NCBI RefSeq assembly: GCF_018614575.1
Contig: NZ_JAGGOJ010000011.1
Coordinates: forward strand, 124,001-188,000
DNA from: Streptomyces sp. ISL-10
Lineage (GTDB): Bacteria; Actinomycetota; Actinomycetes; Streptomycetales; Streptomycetaceae
Length of the DNA: 64,000 bases
Direction: 5' to 3'
In this document: piece after piece, positions 27,812-35,933 of the stretch
Position numbering within the stretch: the stretch's first letter is position 1
Layout: the number at the start of each line of letters is the position of its first letter
Program-made: the position numbers and the translations under genes
Notes under the pieces: model-generated
Databases searched by the model: none
The model's input: the letters and a program-made list of their open reading frames with translations, nothing else
Told to the model about the DNA's origin: nothing

Positions 27812-29200
27812 TCAGGGGCGCCGGCCGGGGGCGCCGCCGCCACGCTCCTCGCGGATCTGCTCGACCACGCGCGCGACCGTACGCCGCACCGCCTCCGTCT
27901 CCTGCAGGAAGTGCCAGTAGTCGGGGTGTCGGCCCTCCAGCCCGGTGACCGCCCGCTGCAGGCGCGCGACGGAGTCGTCCAGGGGGCGGGCATGACGCGG
28001 GTCGGGGGTGCTGCGACCGGCCATGGCGAGCCGCTGGGCATCACGGATGGCGAACCGGGTCCGTTCGATCTCCTGCTGCGGATCTTTGGCGACGGCATTG
28101 AGCCGCTGGAGCCGGCCGCCGGCCGCGGAGACGGCCTCGTCGGTGGCGTTCAGCAGCGCCCGGACCGTGCTGAGCAGAGCGGTGGCGTCGGGCCAGCGCT
28201 GCTCCTCGCGCGCCTTCCCGGCCTCCTTCAGCTTCTCCTCCGCCCGGCGCACGCCGACCGCGGCCTGCTCCGGAACGGGCTGCAGGTCCTGCCAGCACGC
28301 CGCCGTGAAACGGCGGCGCAGCTCGCTGAGGACGGGCTCGACACCACCGGCGCGATTGCTCAGGGCCTGGGCGCGGGTGCGCAGGGACACCAGGCGCCGG
28401 TCGATCTCGGCGGCCCGCTCGGGCAGCCGCTCGGCCTCCGCCCGTACGGCCTCGGCGTCGCGGAGCACCCGGTCCGCGCGGTGCAGCGTCTCGGTGACGC
28501 CGTGCCGGCCGGCACCCTCGTTGAGCCTGGTGAGCTCGGGGCCGAGGGCGGCGAGCCGACCGGCAAGATCATCCGCTCTCAATCCGGAGCTGCGCACCGA
28601 ATCGAGAGCATTGCTCGCGCCGAGGAGTGCCTGTCGCGCCCGCTCCACGGCGGGCGCGAGCCGGGCGAGCTGCGTCTCCGCCTTGTCGAGAAGCGGCCCG
28701 AGCCCCTGCGCGAACCGGTCCAGTTCGCCCTTGACCCGTACGAGCTCGTCCTTGGCCCGGTGGAGCTGCGTACGCGCCTGGGCGGCGACCGACGCCTCCA
28801 GATCGTCCCGGTCGAGATCGTGCGCGTCGACGGCGGTGATGTACGCGTGGCTCACCTCGTCGATACGGCGGCCCAGAGCGGCGAAGTCGTCCACGGCGTG
28901 GCGGGCGGCGGGCGAACTGTCCACGGCGCTGATCGTCTCGATCGAGATCCGCAGATCGCGCTGCGCCGTGTCCAGCTCGTAGAACGCGGCGGCGGCCGCG
29001 TCCTTCGCGGCCTGCGCGTCGGCGCGCTGGCTCTCGCCACGCCCGCCGAACCAGCGCCGCGTCCCGCCCCCGGCGACGGCGGCCGGCAGGGCGGCGGCGA
29101 GGAGCGGCAGCGGAAGGAGCATCAGCGTGAGCGTGTCCCGCACCCCCCGGACGGCGTTCGCTCGCGCCTTGCGGTGCGGCCGCGCGTGTCTCGCCGTCAC
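27812..29200 (-). CDS. Membrane-anchored coiled-coil protein
   Basis: A 462-residue protein with an N-terminal membrane segment (LTLMLLPLPLLAAALPAAVA, about 23-42) and a long helical, Ala/Glu/Arg-rich remainder with heptad patterns (for example AKDELVRVKGELDRFAQGLG). The C-terminal HPDYWHFLQETEAVRRTVAR resembles the end of Streptomyces TPM-domain proteins, but no TPM domain precedes it, so this may be a shortened relative. The GTG at 29200 has GAGAGG upstream. No function can be assigned. Confidence 0.75.
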   Translation of the reverse strand: MTARHARPHRKARANAVRGVRDTLTLMLLPLPLLAAALPAAVAGGGTRRWFGGRGESQRADAQAAKDAAAAAFYELDTAQRDLRISIETISAVDSSPAARHAVDDFAALGRRIDEVSHAYITAVDAHDLDRDDLEASVAAQARTQLHRAKDELVRVKGELDRFAQGLGPLLDKAETQLARLAPAVERARQALLGASNALDSVRSSGLRADDLAGRLAALGPELTRLNEGAGRHGVTETLHRADRVLRDAEAVRAEAERLPERAAEIDRRLVSLRTRAQALSNRAGGVEPVLSELRRRFTAACWQDLQPVPEQAAVGVRRAEEKLKEAGKAREEQRWPDATALLSTVRALLNATDEAVSAAGGRLQRLNAVAKDPQQEIERTRFAIRDAQRLAMAGRSTPDPRHARPLDDSVARLQRAVTGLEGRHPDYWHFLQETEAVRRTVARVVEQIREERGGGAPGRRP

Positions 29201-29275
29201 ATGCCTCTCCCGTGCCGTGTCCGCCGTGCCCGTTCCGGTCAATACTCCCACCAGAAGGACGAACACACGGGCCTG

Positions 29276-30064
29276 TTAGTTCGCGCTGCGCACCACGACT
29301 TCGCCGTTGTCACTGCGTGCCGTGACGATGGGTGCACTGTCGTCGTCCGTCGGCACGGCGATGCCGACGTCGCCGTTGCCGACGTCGGCATCGCCGCTCT
29401 CGGCACTGACGGCGTACGGCGCGCGGGAGGCGGGCAGCTCGATGTGGATCCGACCGTTGTCGCTCACGGTCTCGACCCGGTCCGGCACGGCGGTAAGGCC
29501 GAGCCGTACGGATCCGTTGGCGGAGGTGGCGGTGACGGTCCTGGATGTGATGCGTTCGGCGACGATCCTGCCGTTGTCGCAGGCGAGCCGGAGCGGCCCG
29601 CTGGAGTCGCGTACGGGCACGCTCCCGCTGTCCGAGGTGATCTTCAGGGCGGCCGTGAAGCCCTCGGCGGTGACGCTCCCCTTGTCGTCGACGACGGTGA
29701 CGGCGACGTCGCGGGGCACCTTGACGGTGTGCCGCGCCTCGCAGTCGGAGGCGACGGCCTCGCACGCCACCTCGAGGGTCAGGGTCCCGTCCCGCGTCAC
29801 CCACGACGCCTCGGGCCCGCTGCCGAGCACCACCCACCCGTCGATCTGCCGGGTGACCTGCACGTCCTCGATGCAGTCGGGCACGATCTCGAGGGCGGAG
29901 CCGTCGGCGTCGACGGTCAGCGCCGTGCCACTGAACGCGAACGCCTTCCGCTCCACGGAAGCCTCCCGCGCGTCGGCGCGCCCGCACCCGCCGACCCCGA
30001 GAACGGCGACGACGACTGCGGCGGCGGGCACGAGGCGGTGACGGCGGTGACGGCTGACGGCCAT
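29276..30064 (-). CDS. Lipoprotein with DUF4097-like beta repeats
   Basis: A 262-residue exported lipoprotein. The signal peptide has a lipobox ending LGVGGC, with the acylated Cys at about residue 27. The mature part is built of short beta repeats (VTVVDDKGSVTAEGF, LKITSDSGSVPV, DNGRIVAERI, SANGSVRLGL, DNGRIHIELP, ARSDNGEVVV), the pattern of DUF4097 adhesin-like beta-solenoids. It probably sits on the outer face of the membrane. The ATG at 30064 is the start. It is the last chromosomal gene before the tRNA and the island. Confidence 0.85.
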   Translation of the reverse strand: MAVSRHRRHRLVPAAAVVVAVLGVGGCGRADAREASVERKAFAFSGTALTVDADGSALEIVPDCIEDVQVTRQIDGWVVLGSGPEASWVTRDGTLTLEVACEAVASDCEARHTVKVPRDVAVTVVDDKGSVTAEGFTAALKITSDSGSVPVRDSSGPLRLACDNGRIVAERITSRTVTATSANGSVRLGLTAVPDRVETVSDNGRIHIELPASRAPYAVSAESGDADVGNGDVGIAVPTDDDSAPIVTARSDNGEVVVRSAN

Positions 30065-30250
30065 GGCGATCGTTCCCCCAGCTGGCTCCGGCTGAAGCCG
30101 CCCAGCTACGAGCACCGGTACGGGTTTCGATGCGGCAGCCCACCGCCTCACCGCCGTGGCCAGCCTCCGGGCAGCCGACGTCCTCGGCCCCCGGCTGGGA
30201 ACGGTTTGGAGGTGGGGGGTATGCGCAATGTAGGCTGTGGCCTCATCCAC

Positions 30251-30325
30251 GGGTGCGTAGCTCAGGGGTAGAGCGCTGCTCTTACAAAGCAGATGTCGGC
30301 GGTTCGAAACCGTCCGCGCCCACCA
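30251..30325 (+). tRNA. tRNA-Val (anticodon UAC), CCA encoded
   Basis: A complete cloverleaf can be folded. The acceptor GGGTGCG pairs with CGCGCCC, the anticodon stem CTGCT/AGCAG encloses loop CTTACAA with anticodon TAC, and the T arm holds TTCGAAA. The CCA end is encoded at 30323-30325. Everything from the anticodon loop onward is repeated at 42955 and 48231, so this gene is the integration target of the island; the element restores the tRNA 3' end. Confidence 0.97.
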
Positions 30326-30327
30326 GT
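30281..30327. repeat. attL: tRNA-Val 3' end, first copy of the att direct repeat
   Basis: The 43 bases 30281-30323 recur exactly at 42955-42997, and the 46 bases 30282-30327 recur exactly at 48231-48276. The shared segment covers the anticodon loop, variable region, T arm and 3' acceptor of the tRNA. Confidence 0.95.
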
Positions 30328-30344
30328 AGGAAGCACGAGAAAGA

Positions 30345-30377
30345 CCCAGGCCACCGGTACCGAACCGGGAGCCTGGG
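30345..30377. terminator. Two-part hairpin between tRNA and integrase
   Basis: The outer stem CCCAGGC (30345-30351)/GCCTGGG (30371-30377) and inner stem CCGGT (30354-30358)/ACCGG (30364-30368) form a structure just after the tRNA. It could end the tRNA transcript and the converging integrase operon. Confidence 0.65.
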
Positions 30378-30418
30378 CCTTGTTCGTTCCTCGGCCGCGG
30401 AGGCGGGGGAGAGGCGTC

Positions 30419-30436
30419 GTGCCAGTTACGTGCCAG
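30419..30436 (+). promoter_or_regulatory. Candidate integrase arm sites, left end
   Basis: GTGCCAG occurs at 30419-30425 and 30430-30436, 11 bp apart, about one helical turn. The same spaced pair lies ahead of the other two att copies (42823-42840 and 48095-48112), which is what arm-type integrase binding sites would look like. It overlaps the integrase stop. Confidence 0.55.
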
Positions 30437-31562
30437 ATGCCTCGTCGGACTCTGCCGGCCGGACCTTCCTGATCTGCTCATCGACGTGCGCGGCGATGGC
30501 GTGGTCGCGGCCGTTCACGAGGTGCTGGTAGATCAGCGCGGCACGCACCGAGGAGTGCCCCATGCGCTGCATCAGCTCGCGTGTCGTGGCACCGCCGGTC
30601 GCGGCGAGGGTGTTCCCGGTATGGCGCAGATCGTGGAAGTGCACGTCTCCGAGGCCGGTCGTCTCCAGGGTCCGCAGCCACAGGCGCCGGAAGTTGTTCC
30701 GGCGAAGCTGCCCGCCCCGTGCCCCGGTGAACACCAACCCGGTGCGGCCCGGCTCGGCGTACGCGTCGAGATGAGCGGCCAGGTCCGCCGTCAGCGAGGC
30801 CGGGAAGGCCACGGTGCGCACACCGGCCGCGCTCTTGGGTGTCTTCAGCAGGATGCCGTCTGTGCGGGTCTCCGCGAGCGCACGCCGCACAGCGACGGTT
30901 CGGCGTTCGAGGTCGATGTCATGGCGCTGGAGCGCGGCCAGCTCCCCGAACCGCAGGCCGGTGAACGCCGCCAGGAGGATGAGCACCCGAAAGCGCGCCG
31001 GCACCGCTTCGGCGAGCTGAAAGACCTCGGAAACGTCGAGGAACGGTCGCTCCGCCGTCTTGGCCGCCCCAGCGCCCTTGATCCGACAGGGGTTGCGCTG
31101 GATCACCTCGTCGTCAACCGCAGTGTTCATGATGGCGCGGAGAACCTGATACGCCTTGGCGACCGTCGGCTCACCCACACCGGACTCCAGCAGCCCGGCA
31201 CGCCAGCGTCGGATCTGCGGCGTCGTGATCTCACTAAGCACCACGTCCGCGAACGTCGGCAGGATGTGAAGCCGCAGCGCGCTGCCGTTGCGCTCGCGGG
31301 TGGTCGCGGCGTAGTCGCGCTCTTTGAACCAGGCGTCGGCGTAGACCCCGAAGAGAACCTTGTCGTCCGGGTTCTTCCACCGGCCGTCGAGGATCTCGGT
31401 TTCCTTACGGACGAGCCACCGGTCGGCGTCGGTCTGCGAAGCAAATGTCTCGGGCGCCGAGCGCGTCAGCCCGTCCGGCCCCTGGTATCGGGCCTGAAAG
31501 CGTCCCGACGGCAGCTTGCGTACTGCACCGAAGCGGCGCCGCTTCCCCTTGCTGTTCGCCAT
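30426..31562 (-). CDS. int: Tyrosine site-specific integrase
   Basis: A 378-residue tyrosine recombinase that inserts and excises the element at the tRNA. The catalytic residues are present: Arg204 in TGLRFGEL, His310 and Arg313 in HDLRHTGNTLAA, His336 in GHSSVR and the nucleophile Tyr345 in LIYQHL. An N-terminal arm-binding domain and a SAM-like core-binding domain precede the catalytic part. Its ATG overlaps the excisionase stop (TGATG), and it ends about 100 bases from the attL core, the standard AICE position. Confidence 0.95.
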   Translation of the reverse strand: MANSKGKRRRFGAVRKLPSGRFQARYQGPDGLTRSAPETFASQTDADRWLVRKETEILDGRWKNPDDKVLFGVYADAWFKERDYAATTRERNGSALRLHILPTFADVVLSEITTPQIRRWRAGLLESGVGEPTVAKAYQVLRAIMNTAVDDEVIQRNPCRIKGAGAAKTAERPFLDVSEVFQLAEAVPARFRVLILLAAFTGLRFGELAALQRHDIDLERRTVAVRRALAETRTDGILLKTPKSAAGVRTVAFPASLTADLAAHLDAYAEPGRTGLVFTGARGGQLRRNNFRRLWLRTLETTGLGDVHFHDLRHTGNTLAATGGATTRELMQRMGHSSVRAALIYQHLVNGRDHAIAAHVDEQIRKVRPAESDEASGT

Positions 31563-31771
31563 CAGGCCACCGCCCTGAAGCGGGGGCGAGTCGTGATCGG
31601 CTGCACCGTGTGCGCATCCACGAAGCTTGCCAACGCGCTCTCAGGGATGCGCACATGACGCCCGACTTTCACGAAGGCGATGCGGCGCTCGGCGATGAGT
31701 CGCCGAGGGAACCTCTCGGTGGTGCCCAGAATCTCGGCAGCCTGGCCCACGGTCAGCAGGCGGTCTCTCAT
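31562..31771 (-). CDS. xis: Excisionase (HTH DNA-binding)
   Basis: A 69-residue MerR-like/winged helix protein (LLTVGQAAEILGTTERFPRR, then VGRHVRIPESALASFV), the usual AICE recombination directionality factor. It bends DNA at the attachment site so the integrase excises the element. It starts within the rep stop (ATGA) and ends on the integrase ATG, so all three are translationally coupled. Confidence 0.88.
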   Translation of the reverse strand: MRDRLLTVGQAAEILGTTERFPRRLIAERRIAFVKVGRHVRIPESALASFVDAHTVQPITTRPRFRAVA

Positions 31772-33135
31772 GCTGTTGCTCCTTCCAGGGCCGGTAGGTC
31801 TTGCAGGGCTTCGCGGGCGGTTTCTCGGTTGATGCGGATGTCTTCGGCGATGGAGGCGGCGAGGGCGGATTCGCCTGGGGTGTGGCCGTGTCCGGCGTAT
31901 CGCCAGTCGGCGAGGACGAGTGTGGTGTCGGGGTCGGGCAGGCCGAGGGTTCGGCGTTGTTCGGCTGCGCGGTAGTTGGCGCGGACTTGGCGGCGTTCGG
32001 TGAAGGTGGAGGAGTAGCGGCGGGATTTGGTGAGGAAGTGGCCGCGGAAGCCGAGCATGTGTGCCCAGGCCCAGAGCTTGCGGTCCGGGTAGAGGGGATC
32101 GAGGTCCCAGCAGGCGCGGATGAGCTGACGTGCGTGGTCGGGTACACGGTGTTGGTCGAGTTCGGCGAGTTCACCGATGCGGCGGTCGAGCGCGCCGGTG
32201 GTCTCGGCTGCCTTGGTGGCGTACTTGGCGACGTAGGCGGCGACCTTCTGCTCTGTGATGTCGTCCGAGTCGAACGCCGTGATGGGCCGGACGTCGAGTT
32301 TCTCGCCCCAGCCCAGCGTGCGTGCGGGCTGGTCGTCGACAGCGGGCACGGTCACCGTGGTGTACGGGTGCTTGCGAGCCTCGTGGATCGCCTCGGTGAG
32401 CAGGTCGAGCGTGGCCCACGCCGGGGGCGTGCTGTCGGGCCCGTCGGGTCCGTCGATGCGGATCACGGCGTGGAAGTGGATCGCACCCCGCTTTTGGAAC
32501 TCCGCGACCTTGTTGAACGACAGGCGGGCCGACTCCTTGAATGCTTTCTGCGTGAGTCCGGCGGTTGCGGCGAGTTCGCGGCGGAGCCGGTTGACGAACC
32601 GGTGCCACAACTCGCCTGCGTGGTTGTTGAACAGGACCGCGCCCGCGTAGTCGTACGTACTCGGGTCGAGGGCCGTGCCGAGGGCGGGATCGTCCTCGGA
32701 GTGGCGGGTGCCGCAGCGGCAGCGTCCAGCATCGGGGATATTGTGCACGCGGCCGAAGGACGGGGCGGTCAGGGTGGCGAAGACCCTGGGGCGCTCGCGC
32801 ACTGCGGCAGGGATGTTCATGGCTTCGTCGCCGGAGAGGCCCGCGCGCACGAGGCGGTAGGCGTCGCCCGCGTAGAGGTAGGCGCAGGGCTGGCAGCGGG
32901 AGGCGCGGCGGTTGCCGCAGGCGATGCGCAGCCGGCCGCCGGGCTCGTCCTGGGTGGAGTAGGTGTGCAGGACCCGCCCGGTGTTCTTGTCGCGGGTGAG
33001 GGACCAGCCGGTGAGGTGGATGGGCTGTGCGCATCCGCCTGTCTTGCGGATCTGGTCTTGCCAGCGGTCGAAGTCGGGGGCCGAGGCCACCCTGAGCAGG
33101 TCGCCCAGGGTGGTCGGATCGAGCGTGTCAGCCAC
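31768..33135 (-). CDS. RepSA-like rolling-circle replication initiator
   Basis: A 455-residue initiator of the RepSA family of Streptomyces integrative plasmids. The HUH metal motif is HFH at residues 220-222 (GAIHFHAVIRID) and the nicking Tyr is likely Tyr301 or Tyr305 in AAYVAKYATKAA. Cys motifs CGNRRASRCQPC (73-84) and CRCG near 139 suggest zinc binding. It would nick the double-strand origin after excision. The start is the GTG at 33135, which overlaps the ASCH gene end by 8 bases. Confidence 0.9.
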   Translation of the reverse strand: MADTLDPTTLGDLLRVASAPDFDRWQDQIRKTGGCAQPIHLTGWSLTRDKNTGRVLHTYSTQDEPGGRLRIACGNRRASRCQPCAYLYAGDAYRLVRAGLSGDEAMNIPAAVRERPRVFATLTAPSFGRVHNIPDAGRCRCGTRHSEDDPALGTALDPSTYDYAGAVLFNNHAGELWHRFVNRLRRELAATAGLTQKAFKESARLSFNKVAEFQKRGAIHFHAVIRIDGPDGPDSTPPAWATLDLLTEAIHEARKHPYTTVTVPAVDDQPARTLGWGEKLDVRPITAFDSDDITEQKVAAYVAKYATKAAETTGALDRRIGELAELDQHRVPDHARQLIRACWDLDPLYPDRKLWAWAHMLGFRGHFLTKSRRYSSTFTERRQVRANYRAAEQRRTLGLPDPDTTLVLADWRYAGHGHTPGESALAASIAEDIRINRETAREALQDLPALEGATA

Positions 33136-33565
33136 GGGCAGCCCCCAGAGCCTCGGTCAGTAGCGGGGAGGCGAGCAGTCCGGGCGGCGGGGTCCACAGA
33201 CCGCGTGAGCCGGGCCAGGACAGTGGCGCGGCGAGCGGGGTCACGTCGGTCAGTCGCCAGTGCCAGCGTCCGGGGGCGGACCACAAGGTGCACCAGCCGT
33301 CATCGGTGTGGCAGTCGTCCAGACGGGCAACGGCGACGATCGCGCCCCGCGGGAAGGGGCGACGCAGGAACGGCCGCGCGAGCGGGGCGTCTTTCGCGTT
33401 CGGGTCGGTGGTGCGGCCGGCGTGGATGAGGACCAGGCCGCGGTGATCGGTCGGCCAGGTGCGGTTCTCGATCCGCTTGGTGCCGTAGGCGATCGCGCTC
33501 GCCCAGGGCTGTCGCAGCGTCAGCGCCAGGACAGGGCTGGTACCGGTTTCGATGGAGTGGGGCAT
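33128..33565 (-). CDS. ASCH-domain protein
   Basis: A 145-residue protein with the ASCH fold signature: LALTLRQPWASAIAYGTKRI then ENRTW, followed by GLVLIHAG and GAIVAVARLDDCH. ASCH proteins are beta-barrel relatives of PUA domains that bind nucleic acid; some hydrolyse acetylated cytidine. Its ATG overlaps the methyltransferase stop (TGATG) and it has a GGAGG site, so it is coupled to that gene. A role in reading or editing modified cytosine is a reasonable guess but not shown. Confidence 0.85.
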   Translation of the reverse strand: MPHSIETGTSPVLALTLRQPWASAIAYGTKRIENRTWPTDHRGLVLIHAGRTTDPNAKDAPLARPFLRRPFPRGAIVAVARLDDCHTDDGWCTLWSAPGRWHWRLTDVTPLAAPLSWPGSRGLWTPPPGLLASPLLTEALGAARG

Positions 33566-35076
33566 CAGAGCACCTCCAGCAGGGCGGAGGCGATCCATTG
33601 GGCGACGTTGGCGGGCACGGCGTTTCCGGCCTGCTTGGTCTGCTCTCCCCCGTGGCCCAGGACGGTGTAGTCGTCGGTGAAGCGCTGGGCGCGCAGGTGC
33701 TCGCGGGCGGACAGCATGCGGAAGTAGCAGTCCTCCACGTCGATCTGCTCGGGGGTGCTGTCGGCACCGAGGACTAAGCCGGCTGACTCGCGGGTGGCAA
33801 TGGTGTGCAGCGGCGTCCTGGTCGTGGTCGGACTGCCCTTGCGGTAGGGGATGACCAGCCCGTGGTGATTGCCTCCGGCAGTGATCGCCGCGAGCGGGTC
33901 ACTGATGCCCCGGGTGGTGGAGCCGCCGCCGCGGTGCTCGGTGATGAACGGAGCGGGCAGCAGCAGGGCTTCGCTCTCGCGGGTGGTGCGGGTGCGCATC
34001 GGCACGGTGACGGCGGCGGCGTCGGTGTTCCAGCTGCCGCCGGTCGGGACGAGCAGGGGCGGGATGGCGATCCCGTCGCCGATCCGTACCGTGCGGGTGG
34101 GCAGAGGAGCGGCCCATGCCGGGAAGGCGCGGCCGTCGCCCTGGTCGGCGTGGTTGACGGTGACCACGGACGGTACCCGGTGCTTCTCCAGCCCGAGCCG
34201 GATCTTGCGCAGGGTGGAGGCAGCCAGGGGTTTCATTCCCTTGGCGGGCCGGTCGCCGATGCGGATACCGGGATCGGACCAGTTGATCGCGCTGGCGGCG
34301 GGGCGTACGTACGGTTCGACGATCCGGTGACGGCAGCCGGGGTTGGGGCAGCGGAAGTCGTACTGCTGCCGGTACTTGCCGATCTTCCGGCCGTTGCGCC
34401 AGGACTGGACCGCTAATACGTCCCGTTCGCAGGCCGGGCACCAGGCAGGCGGGCGGACATCGAGGTTGGGTGCCCGCATCTCGCGGCGGGTGAAGACGAT
34501 GAAGATGCGGTCCCGCCACTGCGGGGCGTGCGGGTTGTCGTCGGCGCCGATGTGGGCGGCGGTGACCGAGACGATCTGGTGGCGGAAGCCCAGGATCTCC
34601 CAGGCGTGGAGCCACCAGGAGAACAGCGGCCAGGCGGTGGCGAAGCGGGGGACGTTCTCGCACACGACGGCGTCGAAGTTGTGGACCTCGGCAGCGCGCA
34701 GGATGTCATAGGCGGTGGCCCTGGTCCGCTCCCATGCGGCGTCCTGGATCGGTCCTTCTTCCAGCAGGTCGAGTTGTCCCGGGGTGGGCGGGGGCTTGGG
34801 GCGGCTGATGCCGTCTGCGGGGCTGCCCTCGGTGCAGATCGGGGAACCGACCAGGACGCGGGCCTTGGGCAGACGCCGCATGTCGTAGTGGTCCAGGTCC
34901 ACGCAGAGGTGTTCCGCCTCGGGGAAGTTGGCCGCGTGGGTCTCGACCGCGCGGTCCCAGTGGTTGGCCCCAAGCACCACGTCGAACCCGGCACGGCGGA
35001 ACCCGTCGGAGTCCCCGCCGGCACCGCAGAACAGATGGATCGAGGTGGCGCGGGAAGTGGCGGAACGGCGCGTCAT
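33565..35076 (-). CDS. Cytosine-C5 DNA methyltransferase with internal zinc ribbon
   Basis: A 503-residue C5-cytosine methyltransferase. Motif I is HLFCGAGGDSDGF (14-26), motif VI is CENVPRF, and GNAVPANVAQWIASALL near the end is motif X. Motif IV reads GSPICTEGSPADG with Cys81 as the nucleophile, so the usual Pro before Cys (PCQ) is Ile here. A four-Cys insert (CPAC ... CPNPGC) around residues 215-250 looks like a zinc ribbon in the target-recognition region. No restriction endonuclease adjoins it. It overlaps the zinc-finger gene upstream and the ASCH gene downstream. Confidence 0.88.
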   Translation of the reverse strand: MTRRSATSRATSIHLFCGAGGDSDGFRRAGFDVVLGANHWDRAVETHAANFPEAEHLCVDLDHYDMRRLPKARVLVGSPICTEGSPADGISRPKPPPTPGQLDLLEEGPIQDAAWERTRATAYDILRAAEVHNFDAVVCENVPRFATAWPLFSWWLHAWEILGFRHQIVSVTAAHIGADDNPHAPQWRDRIFIVFTRREMRAPNLDVRPPAWCPACERDVLAVQSWRNGRKIGKYRQQYDFRCPNPGCRHRIVEPYVRPAASAINWSDPGIRIGDRPAKGMKPLAASTLRKIRLGLEKHRVPSVVTVNHADQGDGRAFPAWAAPLPTRTVRIGDGIAIPPLLVPTGGSWNTDAAAVTVPMRTRTTRESEALLLPAPFITEHRGGGSTTRGISDPLAAITAGGNHHGLVIPYRKGSPTTTRTPLHTIATRESAGLVLGADSTPEQIDVEDCYFRMLSAREHLRAQRFTDDYTVLGHGGEQTKQAGNAVPANVAQWIASALLEVL

Positions 35077-35309
35077 CGGCCCGCCTCCCGCCCGGAGGAG
35101 GTCACACCGAGCCGGCCGACAGCCGGGCGGCGCGTGGTGACGAGCCAGAGCGGTGCGGTGCCGGTGCCGTGGCAGGCCGGGCAGTGCGCGGTGATGGTGC
35201 GCAGGTGTCCGGAGCGATTGCGGCCGCCGAGGGTAATGGCGACGGACGGGAAGCCGTCGCAGTTCGGGCAGATCCGATCGGTCGCTGCGGGGCGCTTGGG
35301 GTGGGTCAT
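35073..35309 (-). CDS. Small CxxC zinc-finger protein
   Basis: A 78-residue protein with two Cys pairs, CPNCDG near residue 14 and CPACHGTG near 43, the pattern of a DnaJ-like zinc ribbon. Similar small proteins recur in AICE spread and transfer operons. The ATG at 35309 has GGAGGG upstream. Its end overlaps the methyltransferase start (ATGA), and it is the first gene of the coupled run down to the integrase. Confidence 0.75.
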   Translation of the reverse strand: MTHPKRPAATDRICPNCDGFPSVAITLGGRNRSGHLRTITAHCPACHGTGTAPLWLVTTRRPAVGRLGVTSSGREAGR

Positions 35310-35399
35310 GATGGGAGTTCCCTCCGGTTGTGAGATCGGGTGGGGGCACGGCTCCCGGAACGGGCGAAACTTGGCGGTTGAAGCCGCTCCGGGGGCCGG

Positions 35400-35708
35400 T
35401 CACTTGGACGGGGCTTTGGGCACCTTCAGGGCGAGGGTGATCAGGCCGCCACCGCCGATCAGCGTGGGAATCGCGGCCTTGATCGCTGTCGCTGTGGTGG
35501 CGGCGACTTGGACCAGGGACAGCACGGCGATGGTGGTGAGGTAGACCAGGCCGCAGATGCCGACCGTGGCCACGAGGATCAAGACCAGTGGGCCGGTCCA
35601 TGAGCGGGGCGTGGTGTGGACGATGACGACCGATCGCGGGTCAGTGCCCGGGGGAATCAGGTCGGCCGGGATGTGACCGTGGCGCAGTTGGTCCTCGGGG
35701 CGGATCAC
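35400..35708 (-). CDS. Spd-type membrane protein
   Basis: A 102-residue protein with two hydrophobic segments (about 38-62, LVLILVATVGICGLVYLTTI; and about 75-95) and a Lys-rich end. Short two-TM proteins at this position in AICEs are Spd proteins, needed for spread of the element between hyphal compartments. The GTG at 35708 has GGGAG upstream. The exact Spd type is not clear. Confidence 0.7.
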   Translation of the reverse strand: MIRPEDQLRHGHIPADLIPPGTDPRSVVIVHTTPRSWTGPLVLILVATVGICGLVYLTTIAVLSLVQVAATTATAIKAAIPTLIGGGGLITLALKVPKAPSK

Positions 35709-35732
35709 GACGGTTCTCCCTTCCGGGCTGGG

Positions 35733-35927
35733 CTATTTGGTGGTGCCGTTGACGGAGTCGACTCCGGCCTTGGTGCCGGACTCGATCGCCGGGGCAAGGA
35801 AGGTGTCGGCGAGGAGGAAGCCGCCGAGGAGGAGCACGACGATCAGCCAGGTTGGCGGGCGCATGAACTTGATCCCGAAGTAGCCGAAGATGGCCACGAG
35901 GAAGATCAGCGGAAGTTCGACGTTCAC
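35733..35927 (-). CDS. Small Spd-type membrane protein
   Basis: A 64-residue protein, mostly two membrane helices (LPLIFLVAIFGYFGIKF and WLIVVLLLGGFLLADTF). The GTG at 35927 has AAGGA upstream and lies 6 bases after the DUF2637 stop, so the two are in one operon. A role in intramycelial spread is inferred from position. Confidence 0.7.
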   Translation of the reverse strand: MNVELPLIFLVAIFGYFGIKFMRPPTWLIVVLLLGGFLLADTFLAPAIESGTKAGVDSVNGTTK

Positions 35928-35933
35928 AGCCGG

